DNA of 64,000 nt from Chlorops oryzae (Eukaryota; Arthropoda; Insecta; Diptera; Chloropidae). Under the pieces are notes generated by a model, which saw nothing but the letters and a program-made list of their open reading frames with translations, ran no database searches and had not been told where the DNA came from. The stretch's first letter is position 1; each line of letters opens with the position of its first letter. The position numbers and the translations under genes are program-made. This document shows, in pieces, positions 48,068 to 59,096 of this stretch. The stretch lies in NCBI GenBank assembly GCA_020466095.1, contig CM035807.1, positions 20,809,985 through 20,873,984 of the forward strand. The letters run 5' to 3'.

Positions 48068-48112
48068 TCAGTCCGTCCATCCGTCCATCCGTCTGTCTGT
48101 CAGTCAGTCATT
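48068..48112. repeat. GTCC/GTCT/GTCA tetranucleotide array
   Basis: About eleven related GTCN tetramers in a row (GTCCGTCCATCCGTCC, then GTCTGTCTGTCAGTCAGT). Part of a regional set of GTCN/TTCN arrays. Confidence 0.8.
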
Positions 48113-49647
48113 CTGGCAGTTTGTCAGTCTATTTTGGCTGTCTTTATAAGCGTATCCACCACGCTGCTGCAAACTCCATTCTTGTGTAGGGGAGCCGGTG
48201 TTTGCTTTATTTTTACTTTTTAATGTTTTTTTTTTTATTATTATTTTTTTTTTCGCTTTTATGCTGCGTTTATTTATGCTTCTCTGTTTCACAGCCGATC
48301 TCTTTCGGCTCTCTCACGCTCTGACTTTTCGACTGGCTTTGTTATTGACCGTGGGCGCATTAACTGCAATAATCGTGGGCCCGCTTTTAATAAAGCTTTT
48401 TTATTTTGAGGTAAAAGTGATTAAGTGCATTTGGAGCATAAACATTTTTCGACTGGTCCGGTAAAAATTTGTAGAGCCTAACTTTCTTTAGTGCTGAAAT
48501 AACCTATGAAAGGCCTTGGACTTTGGGGTAGGACTCGATTTGTCGGAAAAACGATTCTTTAAAGAAGCTAAATTGAAACTGATTTTAATGGGATTTCTGA
48601 GGCCTTTCAGACCTTACGAGATGAATACCTGACCCGGGGGAGACTCTTTATTCAAGCCCCTTTCAGAAAAGACCAAAACAAAAGAAATACCAGAAGGTAG
48701 CCTTAGAGGAAGTAAAGCTAGGGGCTATAGGCTAGGGGATTTCCGAGTTCTTTAAGAATAGTTTTAAAGAAACGATAAGACCCTAAGACCCTGAAAATTT
48801 CCGAAAATAATAAAAAAAAAAAAAAAAAATTGGCTTCATCCTACTTTGGTAAGAATATCTCGGAATTTATGGTCGCATTCATTGACTATGGACCTCGTTT
48901 CCCTCATTTTTTCTACAGACCTTCATGAATTCGTTCCAACGAAGCTTTCTTCTACATTTGGAATGGAGAAACAACTAAATTTTATACTTTTTCCCTATTG
49001 TTCTACAAAATTCTCGGGAAAAATGCCCTTCCCTAAGAAAACACTCAACACATTAGAGGCTATCCTGTTTCGTTTTCTAGTTTTATGAAGCGATTTGACT
49101 TGATTCGGGTACTCCACTTGTTTTTTGCCCCTGGTTTGTGCGCTCCTATCAATTTTTTTTTTTTTTTTACTCTTCATATCAAGTCTTGATTTGTATCTAG
49201 TTTTCTTCTTTTTGATTCCTTTTTGTGCGCGCTTGATTTCGAGTTCCCTTTCTGGCTTGATCTTCTGCAGCTGTGTTCAACTTGACTTCGGAAGATTATG
49301 GGCAAGGGATCGGCTATGTTCTGACTGGCTCCCCTTTTCGAATACATGCACGCTTGCGTACATAATTTCATGTACGTCTATACACATATGTATATTGTCC
49401 CTAGTCCCTTTTGGAGTTTGTTGTTGTTGCTCCTCCGATTCGTATTCTTACAACAACAAAAAGTGGCCAAACTGGTCTCGTTGGCTCAGTCTGTCCATAC
49501 GTCCGTCCGTCTGTTTCGTCAGCTTTTTAGTTTTTAATACTCCCATTGATGAATTCGTTCGTTTGGAAAAAGGGGTCAATGCGGCGTTCATGGGGGCTAC
49601 GGTTGCGCGTATTTTATTGTATGGGGTCTAATTTCATGTGTATTTGC

Positions 49648-49738
49648 TCGTGCGTTCGGTCGTTCGTTCATTCGGTTGTTCGGGTGTTCGTTCGCTCGTT
49701 TGGCCGGACAGTCGGCCGGTCGGTTGGTCGGTCGTGTT
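49648..49738. repeat. TTCG/GTCG tetranucleotide array
   Basis: Units grade from GTTCGTTC through GTTCGCTCG to CGGTCGGTTGGTCGGTCG. Gradual change of unit along the array is typical of slippage with interspersed substitutions. It creates Arg/Ser/Val-rich and Phe/Val-rich frames that are not genes. Confidence 0.8.
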
Positions 49739-51026
49739 TCCATGGAATCGCTGCGTTAACATTTTTATGTTTTTACAATTTTTCATTCATAAAATCACTT
49801 TTTTTTTTTTGGTTGGCCGTTCATTCCAAGTGTGAAGGTAAAAGGCAGGGAGCCAGCAAGAGCAGCAGCAGAAGTGGAAGCGGATTTTTGTTGTTGTAAC
49901 TTCTAGTTTTATTTGTTGTTGTGATTTTCGTTGTTGCTGCTTCATTCATAATTTGTTGTAATCTTTTCTTGCTTTTATTCACTTTGATATTTTATTTTAT
50001 TTTGTTTTTTTTGCTTTGTTTTTCTTTGCCTTTGCAATGTGCATTTTCATTCATAATTTTCGGTTTTCTTGCTTTTTCTTTTTTTTAAATTTTAGTTTTT
50101 GTTTATTTCTTACTTTTTCTTTTTTTTTATTGATATTTTTGCCTTTGAAATGTTGCTTGCAATTTTAAGCAATTTTTTTTCGATTTTTTTAAAATGATTT
50201 TTTATTTTTCAAAATTTTGCATATTTATAGTGTGCTTTCGTTCGTGTAGTTATGTATGTATGCATGTTTGTGTGTTCGTGTTGCACAATTTATTGCTGTC
50301 GCTTTGCGTTTTTAACACTTTTGATTGAACAGCACTTTGAGTGCACTTTTCACAAAAGTGCATTGCTCAGACGTTGGCCGCGGCGAGTGTAAGGATTTCT
50401 ACATACCGACATACCCATACATATGTATGTACATATGGCGGCGAAATGTAATGCTTTACATATGTACGTACATATGTATACGTCTGTATGTATGTTCATA
50501 TATCTATGCAAATAAATCGTGTCTTATATGTGCACAGCTGCACCTTTCTTCATTATTGCCTTTTTAGAATTATTGGCAGCGTATTTTCAAATTTCTTTTC
50601 CTTGTTTTCGTTATTCTCTTTTTTTTCTTCTAATTTCTTAAGCAGTCTTCTCTGTTTACTTTGACGAGTGCTTTTCTTTAAAAATAGTCTTCGAATCACA
50701 TGCAATTTTGGCATTTTCAATTAAGATTTTCTTCACAAAAAGCTAATTTGAATTTACAGCTGAATTGTGTGCATGTATTGCGGGTCTTCCTTATCGTTTG
50801 CGAAAGCTCTTTAATTGCTAAATTCGATTTTTTCTTTGTTAGGTATATTTCCAAGAATGCCATCGTCATATCTTAAAAATTGTGATGATGGATCTTTCGT
50901 TTGGAGTTTCATAAACTTGAACTTGAATTTGTTTCTTTTTTTGAACAAAAAAAAAAAAAAAAAAATGATCTCTTGAGAAGTAACGATGATGTGAGGATGA
51001 ATAGAGTTTTAAAAAATATACCTATA

Positions 51027-51169
51027 CAGTGTACGATCTCTTAAGCGAACACCTACGGGATCGAAAAATATGTCCGCTTAAGAGAAGCCTTTTTGAGAGT
51101 CAGAAAAACTAGAGCATTTCCAAAAAGTGTCCACATAAGAGGGGTTGTGCTCAAGCAGAGAGTTCACTG
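51027..51169. mobile_element. Tc1/mariner (pogo/Tigger-like) MITE, about 0.14 kb
   Basis: Left end CAGTGTACGATCTCTTAAGC and right end (reverse complement) CAGTGAACTCTCTGCTTGAG are imperfect inverted repeats, each next to TA (51025-51026 and 51170-51171). An alternative right end at 51176, also before TA, reads CAGTGTACAG in reverse complement. Within it, TCTCTTAAGCGAACA and TGTCCGCTTAAGAGA form a 15-bp hairpin with one mismatch, and weaker CTTAAG-like modules follow. No coding capacity. Confidence 0.65.
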
Positions 51170-52409
51170 TACACTGTAGTAATGTTTGGGAAATTTTACT
51201 AATGTAAAACCGTAGTAAATAGCAGGCCCTAGGGGTGCCAGTGGGTCCGAGTTTCCAAATGGACTCTACAATTTTTCCTTTTCTCGGACAGGCATCAAAC
51301 GATTATAACCCCAGCGAAATATGTCCAAATTTTATGAAATTTTACAAATTCATAAGGACCCTTAAACGTGTATTCATCTTGAAAGCCTCGAAAATTTCTT
51401 GGGGGCCGTCATAAACCTGGCTTGAGGTTCCAGTAAGGCTATGATTTGAATGTTTAAACCTTCAAAAATGTTTAACTGTGTCGACGACTATGGGACTAAA
51501 TATACAATAAAATAAAATAATTTTCATGGGGAAGATACTCTGCCTGTTTTAGTTTTGAATTGAATTTCATGGATCAGTTAGGCTTAAATAAACGCATTTT
51601 ATCTTAATTTAATGAATCCGATGTGTCCTTTCAGGTGTGTCTGAGATAAGCTTTTAACAATGACACCACTTGAAATAAGTATCGATGGAGTAAATTCTTA
51701 AGTTAAGACAGCACTAACTGAACCTCTACACGATGACTTGTTATTGTTGTTATAAATGAGCCTATAAGAACAATTCGTTTCGATTCTATTGAATCTAGAT
51801 ATTACATGGGATTATAGAGAGCAATTCCCTGCCTCAGATGCCCTATTCCACGCCTAGTCGCAACAGGACATTCCTGTCTGAACCGATTTATGATTTTGAC
51901 ACCCTAAGTTCTGCTTCCCTCCTTGTTGTTTCTACTGATATCAGCTAAGGATTTAAAATCATTTATTTTATAATTAATTTATTGGTTTTTGAATTGGAGT
52001 GTATTTTGTGGAATATTCATATTCGAGCTTTCATTCACGCATGCTAATATTGAGATTGATTAGTATGTGTTCACTCGCTTGGCTAATCAGGTTTAATTAA
52101 ATGTAGGCCTCCTATAAAGCTCTCTTTGAGCTTTGAATATTCTGGTTTTCATTTAAAGTTGACCGAACCTGAAAAAATCACACATCGAAGATAAATTAAA
52201 TTGTTCATTTAATCATGACAGTATTTCGCAAGTCCCAGACCTTGCAGATCTCTATCTCTACCTATTCCCAAATCGCAATATTTCTTTGATTCAAGCAATG
52301 CAATTTGTTATAGCATTTTTCGGCAAGCCTGCACAATGAATTCACCGTCAAGAACACAATATAAATTATATCTATGTTAAAATAATCAGAATATTTTAAT
52401 ACCATAGGT

Positions 52410-53170
52410 GCTCATATACGCTTGTTTATTGAATTAATAAATAATATGCAAACACGCCTCTCCTTGCCTACGCCCTAAAAACTTGTTTCCCCATTCTTTG
52501 ATTTCCAATCGTAGGCTTAAAATACGAAATTCGAAACAGTTGTCAATGAAATGATTTGAAAAAAAGTCCAATTTTCACACGCTTTTCTAATGAAGCCATT
52601 TTTGTGACATGTAACTTAAGGAATACTGGGGTGACCCATTAAGGGGATAATGTTGTTAAAATTTTCAAAAAATATTTTGGTCTGGTCTTTATTGTATATC
52701 AAAGAAGTATACGTGCCAAATTTTGTCTAAAAAGCGCTAGCTTTAATCAAGAGTAAATAGAATCATTAGTTTTCGAAATTTAACAATCAATTTCGCATCA
52801 TGTACTCTGAACTTTGTTCAGATTTTTGTAAATCACATTATTATGGACCTTAAATATATGTTTCGAAATGCCAGAAATTGGGTGCATCGAAATACGTGTG
52901 AAAAGCGATCTACCGATTTTAGACATTTATGTAGAATATCGTAACAGACCAGTTTCTACGCACGTACCCAATAAAAAATCGATGAAACGCTTCGGGCTCA
53001 ATTTCTCATTAGTCATTAAATCAGCCCGTGAGACACAGCATAATCTGAAAATTGATTGTCAATGTCATAGATCATTCAACTCTTCGATGAATGATAATGA
53101 TAATACAGCAAAATTGCGAACAGACGGCAGCAGCGGACAGACGTATTTTAATGACGGGGAAAACAACCAG
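52410..53170. repeat. Degenerate duplication, copy 1
   Basis: Shares an ordered series of blocks with copy 2 at about 53376-54245: CTTGTTTATTG, CTTGTTTCCCCAT followed by TTTGATTTCC, TTTTCACACGCTTTTCTAAT, AATGTTGTTAA, AATCAATTTCGC, GTTTCTACGCACGTAC, AAAAATCGATGAAA, GCTTCGGGCT and GAAAACAACCAG. The copies differ by many substitutions and by indels not in multiples of three. A 105-codon frame in this copy (52868-53185) is not preserved in the other, so it is not considered coding. Confidence 0.65.
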
Positions 53171-53199
53171 ACGTGCCATGGCTAAAATCAAATCTCCTC

Positions 53200-53335
53200 G
53201 GATGATACGCATAATGATAACCCATTTCTATATACATTTTGTATAGTCTTATCTCGTTACTGGTTCTGACGCTGTTAACACACAACCCAACAAACGCAAT
53301 ATACCCTCGACACAGAGTGTGTCGGGTATAATTAT
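53200..53335 (+). mobile_element. 3' fragment of the dispersed repeat seen at 39490
   Basis: Carries the same 3' end as 39490-40506: a TTCTATATACATTTTGTATA block, CTGGTTCTG, ACGCAATATACCCTCGACAC and the terminal hairpin ending GTGTGTCGGGTATA. It lies between the two duplicated copies, so it is either part of the duplicated unit or marks the junction. Confidence 0.65.
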
Positions 53336-53375
53336 TCGCTATGGTGCTAAAAGTAATATGAATATTTTCAATCAC

Positions 53376-54245
53376 CGATGGCTACTTACTGACTGCTTGT
53401 TTATTGCCAATTAATAAAAAAAAAAAACACAGCCATCTCCATTCCGTTCCCCTAAAAATCTTGTTTCCCCATGCCTTTGATTTCCCATCGTATAAAAGAC
53501 GAAATTCGAAACAATTCGCTCAATAAACCTAGAATTTCAATCAACCAAATCCAATTTCACACGCTTTTCTAATAAGCTCAATATTTCTTTCCATTAAATT
53601 AAGCGAATAAAATCAATTGGGTGTGACTCCATTAAGCGGGAAATGTTGTTAATAATTTTCAAAAATACAATATTTTTCTTTTTTCTTTTTCTGTATATCT
53701 AAACAAATCGGTCAAATATTCCTGAGCTGCATGAAAAAGCGCTCAGCTTAATAATCAAAATAAATAGAATTTTCATTTGTTTTCGCTAAATTTAATCAAT
53801 CAATTTCGCGATATGTACTCGTGAACTTTCGTTTATCAGCACCTTTTTGTTTATATTCGGCTTGATTATGACGTTATATATGATTATGACTAATGCCAGA
53901 ACGCATTTTGAGGTGATCGAAAAGGTGCAAAAGCGATGCTCACACACGCGCATTCATAGGTACATATGTATGTAAGAATATGTACAAACGTTTCTACGCA
54001 CGTACGCTAATAAAAAAATCGATGAAATGCTTCGGGCTAAGTTTTCATTCATTCATTAAATCGCACGAATAACATAAACAAATAATGCTTGAAAATTGAT
54101 TGTTCAATTCATAGAAATTCGATTAAAAATTTTATGAATGATTTAAGATAAAATAAAATAAAAAATGCAAAAATTGCGAACGACGAGCAGCTCGCTCGCG
54201 TCATACGTTATTTTTAATGATGGCGGGGGAAAACAACCAGTACCA
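53376..54245. repeat. Degenerate duplication, copy 2
   Basis: Partner of 52410-53170 (shared blocks listed there). It is somewhat longer because of insertions, including a CATA/TATG-rich stretch near 53955-53980. The second 3' hairpin found after copy 1 is absent here. Confidence 0.6.
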
Positions 54246-55350
54246 TGCCATTTAGGCAAAATAAATACTCTCTTCGGAATTCGATATGGAGACCATAAAA
54301 TTGATAAGCCCTTGATAAGATTGTATAAGATTTCTGGATTTATCCCAGCTACCATTTGGATGACTGTTTTATGGGAAGAGTTGCTTTCGAGCTGCCTTGA
54401 TATAAACGATTGATCACATGCACAATTCAAAGAAGACTCGAAAATGACTCTTCAGTATGTTTCAAAAGCGATTCGTATTGAAAGTACAAAAAGAACAATC
54501 GCCAATTAATCACGTAGGGGATTGAAATATGATCATTCAACCTCTTGGTATGTTATATTTCACTCAATATATGACTCAAAATTGAATTGAATGGAATTTG
54601 ACTTTAAAATTATAAACGAAAAAAATCCATGCCTTTCGATTTGGCAAAGACGGTGCCGCCGGATGAGCACATGAATAGAAAACGAGAGTTACCATGCTCA
54701 AATCCCACACAAGGGCAAGGAAAAATCGTTTTTGAAAATAGATATATACATTGTATATTCGTAAAAGCCTAAGAACGTGTATTGATCAATTTTTGTTTTT
54801 TTGTTTTTAGAAAGCAAACGATTATAAATATGAGTCGCAAAAGACTCGAAAACGATATGAAATATGAGTCAACAAAGATTCCAAAATGATTCAACAATCA
54901 CTCAAGATTATGAGTCGTAGGAGCTCCGAAAATAATACCAATGTTAATTATATCAAATATGACTCCCAAAGAAGAGTCGCGGCTAGGGTTCCAATTTCTT
55001 CCGACAAAAAATCATTTCTCATCAGAAAACAGGACCTATTCGATTATTTTAATCTGAAAGGCGACTCCAAAAAGGCTCGCTTTTGATAAAAAATTTCAAA
55101 AAATGCTAGTTGGGTATAGGCAAAAAAAAAATAGGATTATTTATTTGATTACTTTTGATTGTGATTATTTTTCGTAGTCCCAAGTAATCGTGAATACAAT
55201 TTGAATACTTTTAATCGTTATCAATTGTTAATCACAAATTTTCACATTTATATGATTATATACATATATTCAATATAACATAATTCTCTTTAGAATGTAA
55301 TCTAATGGATTAATTAAAAATTAATATTGCAATAGTATTGAATAATAAGT

Positions 55351-55406
55351 GCGGTATACTTTCGGGGAAAATAATAATTCGAATTTATAAGCGGTATACT
55401 TTCGGG
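55351..55406. repeat. Paired 16-bp direct repeat GCGGTATACTTTCGGG
   Basis: The same 16 bases occur at 55351-55366 and 55391-55406, 40 bases apart (start to start), and are GC-richer than the flanks. This could be a relic of a short tandem duplication or a footprint of target-site duplication around a 24-bp remnant. Confidence 0.6.
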
Positions 55407-55596
55407 TGTTGTCCTTGATAAACATACCTTTAATTTGATACGCGAACCAGAGAGTCTATATTCTGGGTTCGAGCATTAGCTATTTCAAGTGAAGACTTGT
55501 TCAATAAAATCTTGCATACTTATGTGAGCAGTATAACAGAAATCGTTGCATACCTTTGAATTTTATTCAGCCTCTGCAGCAAGTGAACTAGTGATT

Positions 55597-55686
55597 TACT
55601 AGTTCTTTACTAGTTCTTTACTAGTTCTTTACTAGTTCTTTACTAGTTCTTTCCTAGTTCTTTACTAGTTCTTTACTAGTTCTTTA
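55597..55686. repeat. 11-bp tandem repeat ACTAGTTCTTT, eight copies
   Basis: Eight units, nearly perfect (one has CCTAGTTCTTT). Each unit contains the palindrome ACTAGT. Partial matches (AACTAGTGA, GTACTAGTTTG) lie just outside on both sides, so the array probably expanded from locally ACTAGT-rich DNA. Confidence 0.9.
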
Positions 55687-56129
55687 ATGCAAGGGCCACC
55701 AGTTACTTGTTCTTTTCTATACCTCTGTTCATATAAAATTCTGTAGAAAATTAGCATAAAATATGGATAGAAAAGCACTAATGCAGTTTACAACAAAATA
55801 GTACTAGTTTGTTGGGCGGATATTGGATACATTTGCACTGGTTAAATGCTAGTGATTTCATAGAATATATTAGATACTACTTCTTGGGGTTTCTCCATTT
55901 CTCTTTTAGGATATTTCTACCTTTTAATTCACTCTCATCAGGTGTAATGGCTCAGAATGCGCTCAAAAAAGCGAACGATTGAAATTCTTGCCTTGGACTA
56001 GGGAAGAACTATAAAAACTTGAGTTGAGTTCCGGATACAAGCACTCAGCGCTTAAGAAATCCTTATTGTTTTGAATTCCCCAAAAAATTTTTTATAAAGT
56101 TTTTTTTTTTATAAAATTAATCTCAATAT

Positions 56130-56160
56130 TATTTTCTGCACATTTCAAGGTAAGAAATTG
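56130..56160 (+). other. Possible recursive splice (ratchet) point
   Basis: TTTTCTGCACATTTCAAG is followed directly by GTAAGAA (boundary 56149/56150), joining an acceptor-like tract to a donor, as in Drosophila recursive splice sites of very long introns. The last bases are AAG and not the preferred CAG. It would fit a plus-strand intron starting at 41173 and longer than 15 kb. Weak evidence. Confidence 0.2.
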
Positions 56161-58908
56161 TATTATTGGAACAGAAAACTCTTTCAATCTTATAGTCAAA
56201 ATTCTTAATTTTTCCAAGTAAAAGCTATGCTCTACAGAAGTCTCGGCTTAATTAGACAACGACAATAGTTCAAAGAAATCGGATGGATTGATCGAGAAAA
56301 TCAATTGGAAAATCGAGTTTCAAACATTCTACTAACAAGACTATAATTTTTCTTTCCATTAAGCGAAAAAATAAAAATTACGTGAGAGCTTTTGCCACGC
56401 GAAAACCTAACGCATTTACGCGAGAATCCAACGCGAACCTGTAGATCTAAAAAAACAAAAAATTAAAAATTCTTTATTCCAAAACCAAAAATTATCTTTG
56501 AATTGTTTTTGTTTATTTTTTTTTTCCTTTGCGAGAAAATTATTGTTAATAAGCACATAACCGAACGAGGGCAAATCATTTTAATGTCTCCACTTGTTCG
56601 GATTGTACGATAAATACATGCAACATGAGGTGAAAAGGTGGAGCAAACTCTAGACAAGAATTGAACTGCTAAATGCGATTGAAATTGTAGCAAAAAATCT
56701 CTAAGGAGTCGTGCAGCAGAGTGCAGCAATGGTGAGAAGCAAAAAAAAAAGCATTCGCAGTTCCAGTAGCAATGAGCATGCGCAGCAGCCCCAGCCAGAG
56801 CCACGGTAAAGTCAATCGAAATGGAATGATAAAAGCGTGAAAGAAGAAAGCCAAAGAACTAATATAACAGAACTTGCACCTTGCACCTGGTCTAGGCGGA
56901 TTTTTTTTTCTTCGTTGTTGCTCAATTTTTTTTTTGTTACAATAAAACGATGAAAAACTGGACGCATGCGCAGGCAAATCGTATTGAAATGAATTGCATC
57001 GGCAGCCTACGGAAAAAAGGCGACGGAGTTCAAAGGCTTAATTTGCTAAGGCACTTCAGAATGCGGAAAAAAAATAGTAACTCAATGTTAGACAAGTAAC
57101 GACTCGTTATTTTAATTCGGTATTGGGTAATTTTTTCAATTATTTTATACAATTTATATATGTTTTTTTTTATATTCAACACTTCATTTGGGGTTTGATC
57201 TGATTCTTATAAAAATAAAATCCAGTTCATCGTAACCCCTTTGAAAGGACATCTCTTGCGTAACTAAGACTAAGATCTAAAAGTATTCTCTTCCGGAATA
57301 ATTACCTGTGCAATCGTCGGTTATTCGTTACCCATCGCATCGAGAATCCCTCATCACAATCTTCCTCAATACTATGCTTCACACAGTTGGTGGAGTTCTA
57401 TTTGAAAAGAAGTACCTTCGAAGTCATTCATGAAGAAAAACAAAAACAAAATCAAAAGCAAAAAACCCCAAGTCATTGATGGAAACGAACGCAGGCGATT
57501 CCGAGCTATGTATGTAGGTTCATTGAAGAAAAACTTTGCCATTTCGCTCGTGCCCGTATCACGATCAAAAGTGCATTCGAATTGGAATAAAAGTGGTGCA
57601 GGAATTAGCATGTTGCTTGCCAGCTGAATGCGCTATCTCTGATTTTCCATTGCACACTCGCAGTTCTTAGTCAGCAGCAGCAGCGACCGCATTGAGCTCC
57701 ATTGTAAGAAAACTGTCAATTGCAGCAGGCAACAGTGTCCATCTACGAAATAACCGGCTTGTTGCAAGCTTCAGCTTGTTTAGATACAAAAAGAGGTGCT
57801 CGTGGGGATGCCGATGGGTGACGGTTGGTGCAGCATGTGCTGGTGCTGGCGTGGTTGATGGCGTTGATCATTAGACTATGATGATGCGATAGATTTGTTG
57901 TGAAATTTGAAGCAACAACAGCAACAACAACAGTAAAGACACAACAACTCGAACAAGTTAACGACGCAGGAGGAGACTAGAAAATCTATAAAAAAAATAT
58001 ATATAAGAAAATATAAAAAAAAAACAGATCTGCTTGTCCAGGTGTATGAAAGTTTCACCTGCTCTCGTATTTTTTTCTTTTGCTTTATTGCATTTAATGC
58101 ATTCTTTTTTCTCTCTAACATTTTTTATTTTTATTTTTTTTTTTTCTTATTCATTTTTTCCTCGCGCATCTAACTCGGCCAACTTTTGCTGCCGTTTGGA
58201 AAAATTTATGATTTTTAAGTCGCTGAGAGCGGTTAGGATGCTGCGCATCTGATGTGGATGTTCGCTCGCCTCATGCCTCCCCATTGCCACGCAATCGTGC
58301 GGCTACGGATAGTTGGATTTTCCTGCGACATGGGGTCGCCAGTACAAGTCTAATTTCAACTCGATGTAATTGCGTGTAAAACCGGTCGTGCTACGATCCT
58401 GTTCGGGATAAAAAAAAAAACTATATATATAATAAAATGATTAAACGTGTAAGAAATAATCGCATGCGAATTGCTACTTTTACGCTTTTCTTCTTGTTTA
58501 TTTTCCATTTGCTGCGGTGCCAGTACTCTGCATTTAGAGGTTTCATTATTTTTTCTTTCAATTTTTTATTTTTAAATAATGATTAAGTTTTTTTTTTTTT
58601 GAAACAAGGCTCCTAGTTAAAATAACAAATTAATTTCGTTGATATATTTCTCATGGACACAATGGAAAGATTTATCTGATTAGGAAAATCTCTTCTCTAT
58701 TCTAAAGAGTAGGTACTCAGATGGTGTAGACTTCTTCATTTTTTTTTAAATCTTCTGGGCAGGAGTGTAGAGAAGTATTTCGGGTCTGAGGGTGATTTCT
58801 TTGAACTCCTTTGCTTTATTGTGCTTTCGGCATTAGCCTTTAAACTTTTTAAAAGAACTCTAAAAAGGGCTACAAAATTAATTTAAATTTAATTATATAT
58901 TTAAAAAA

Positions 58909-59087
58909 AAGCGCTACTACTGCGCTGCTACAGCGCTGCTACTGCGCTGCGACTGCTCTGCTACTGCGCTGCGACTGCGCTGCTACTGCGTTGCGATTGC
59001 GCTGATACTGCGCTGCGACTGCGCTGCTACTGCGATGCTACTGCGCTGCTACTGCGCTGCGTTTGCGCTGCGACTGCGCTGCTGCTT
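58909..59087. repeat. 11-bp minisatellite CTACTGCGCTG, about 16 copies
   Basis: Units alternate loosely between CTACTGCGCTG and CGACTGCGCTG, giving a partial 22-bp higher-order period. It is strikingly GC-rich compared with both flanks. It directly precedes the (TTTTAA)n block. Confidence 0.9.
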
Positions 59088-59096
59088 TTAATATTA

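Larger units (their letters stand above)
41173..58905 (+). other. Presumed downstream intron or intergenic DNA
   Basis: No exon with phase-1 entry and good splice sites was recognised after 41172. A strong acceptor-like tract ends at 45935 (TGCCTCTCCAG), but the frame behind it runs into ATTC repeats and a stop. The region holds the P-like MITE (42127), pogo-like MITE (51027), a degenerate duplication (52.4-54.2 kb), tandem repeats near 55.6 kb and many microsatellites. Unrecognised frames of 60-168 codons occur, mostly in T-rich DNA. Segment 56.6-58.3 kb is slightly less AT-rich, with CAG/CAA triplets, but has no supported gene. Confidence 0.35.

Noticed and set aside
49125..49631. 168-codon frame
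   Set aside because: Begins in T-run DNA, passes through tetranucleotide repeats, and lacks recognisable domains or initiation context.
52868..53185. 105-codon frame
   Set aside because: Lies in a degenerate duplicated repeat whose other copy does not keep the frame (indels not in threes).
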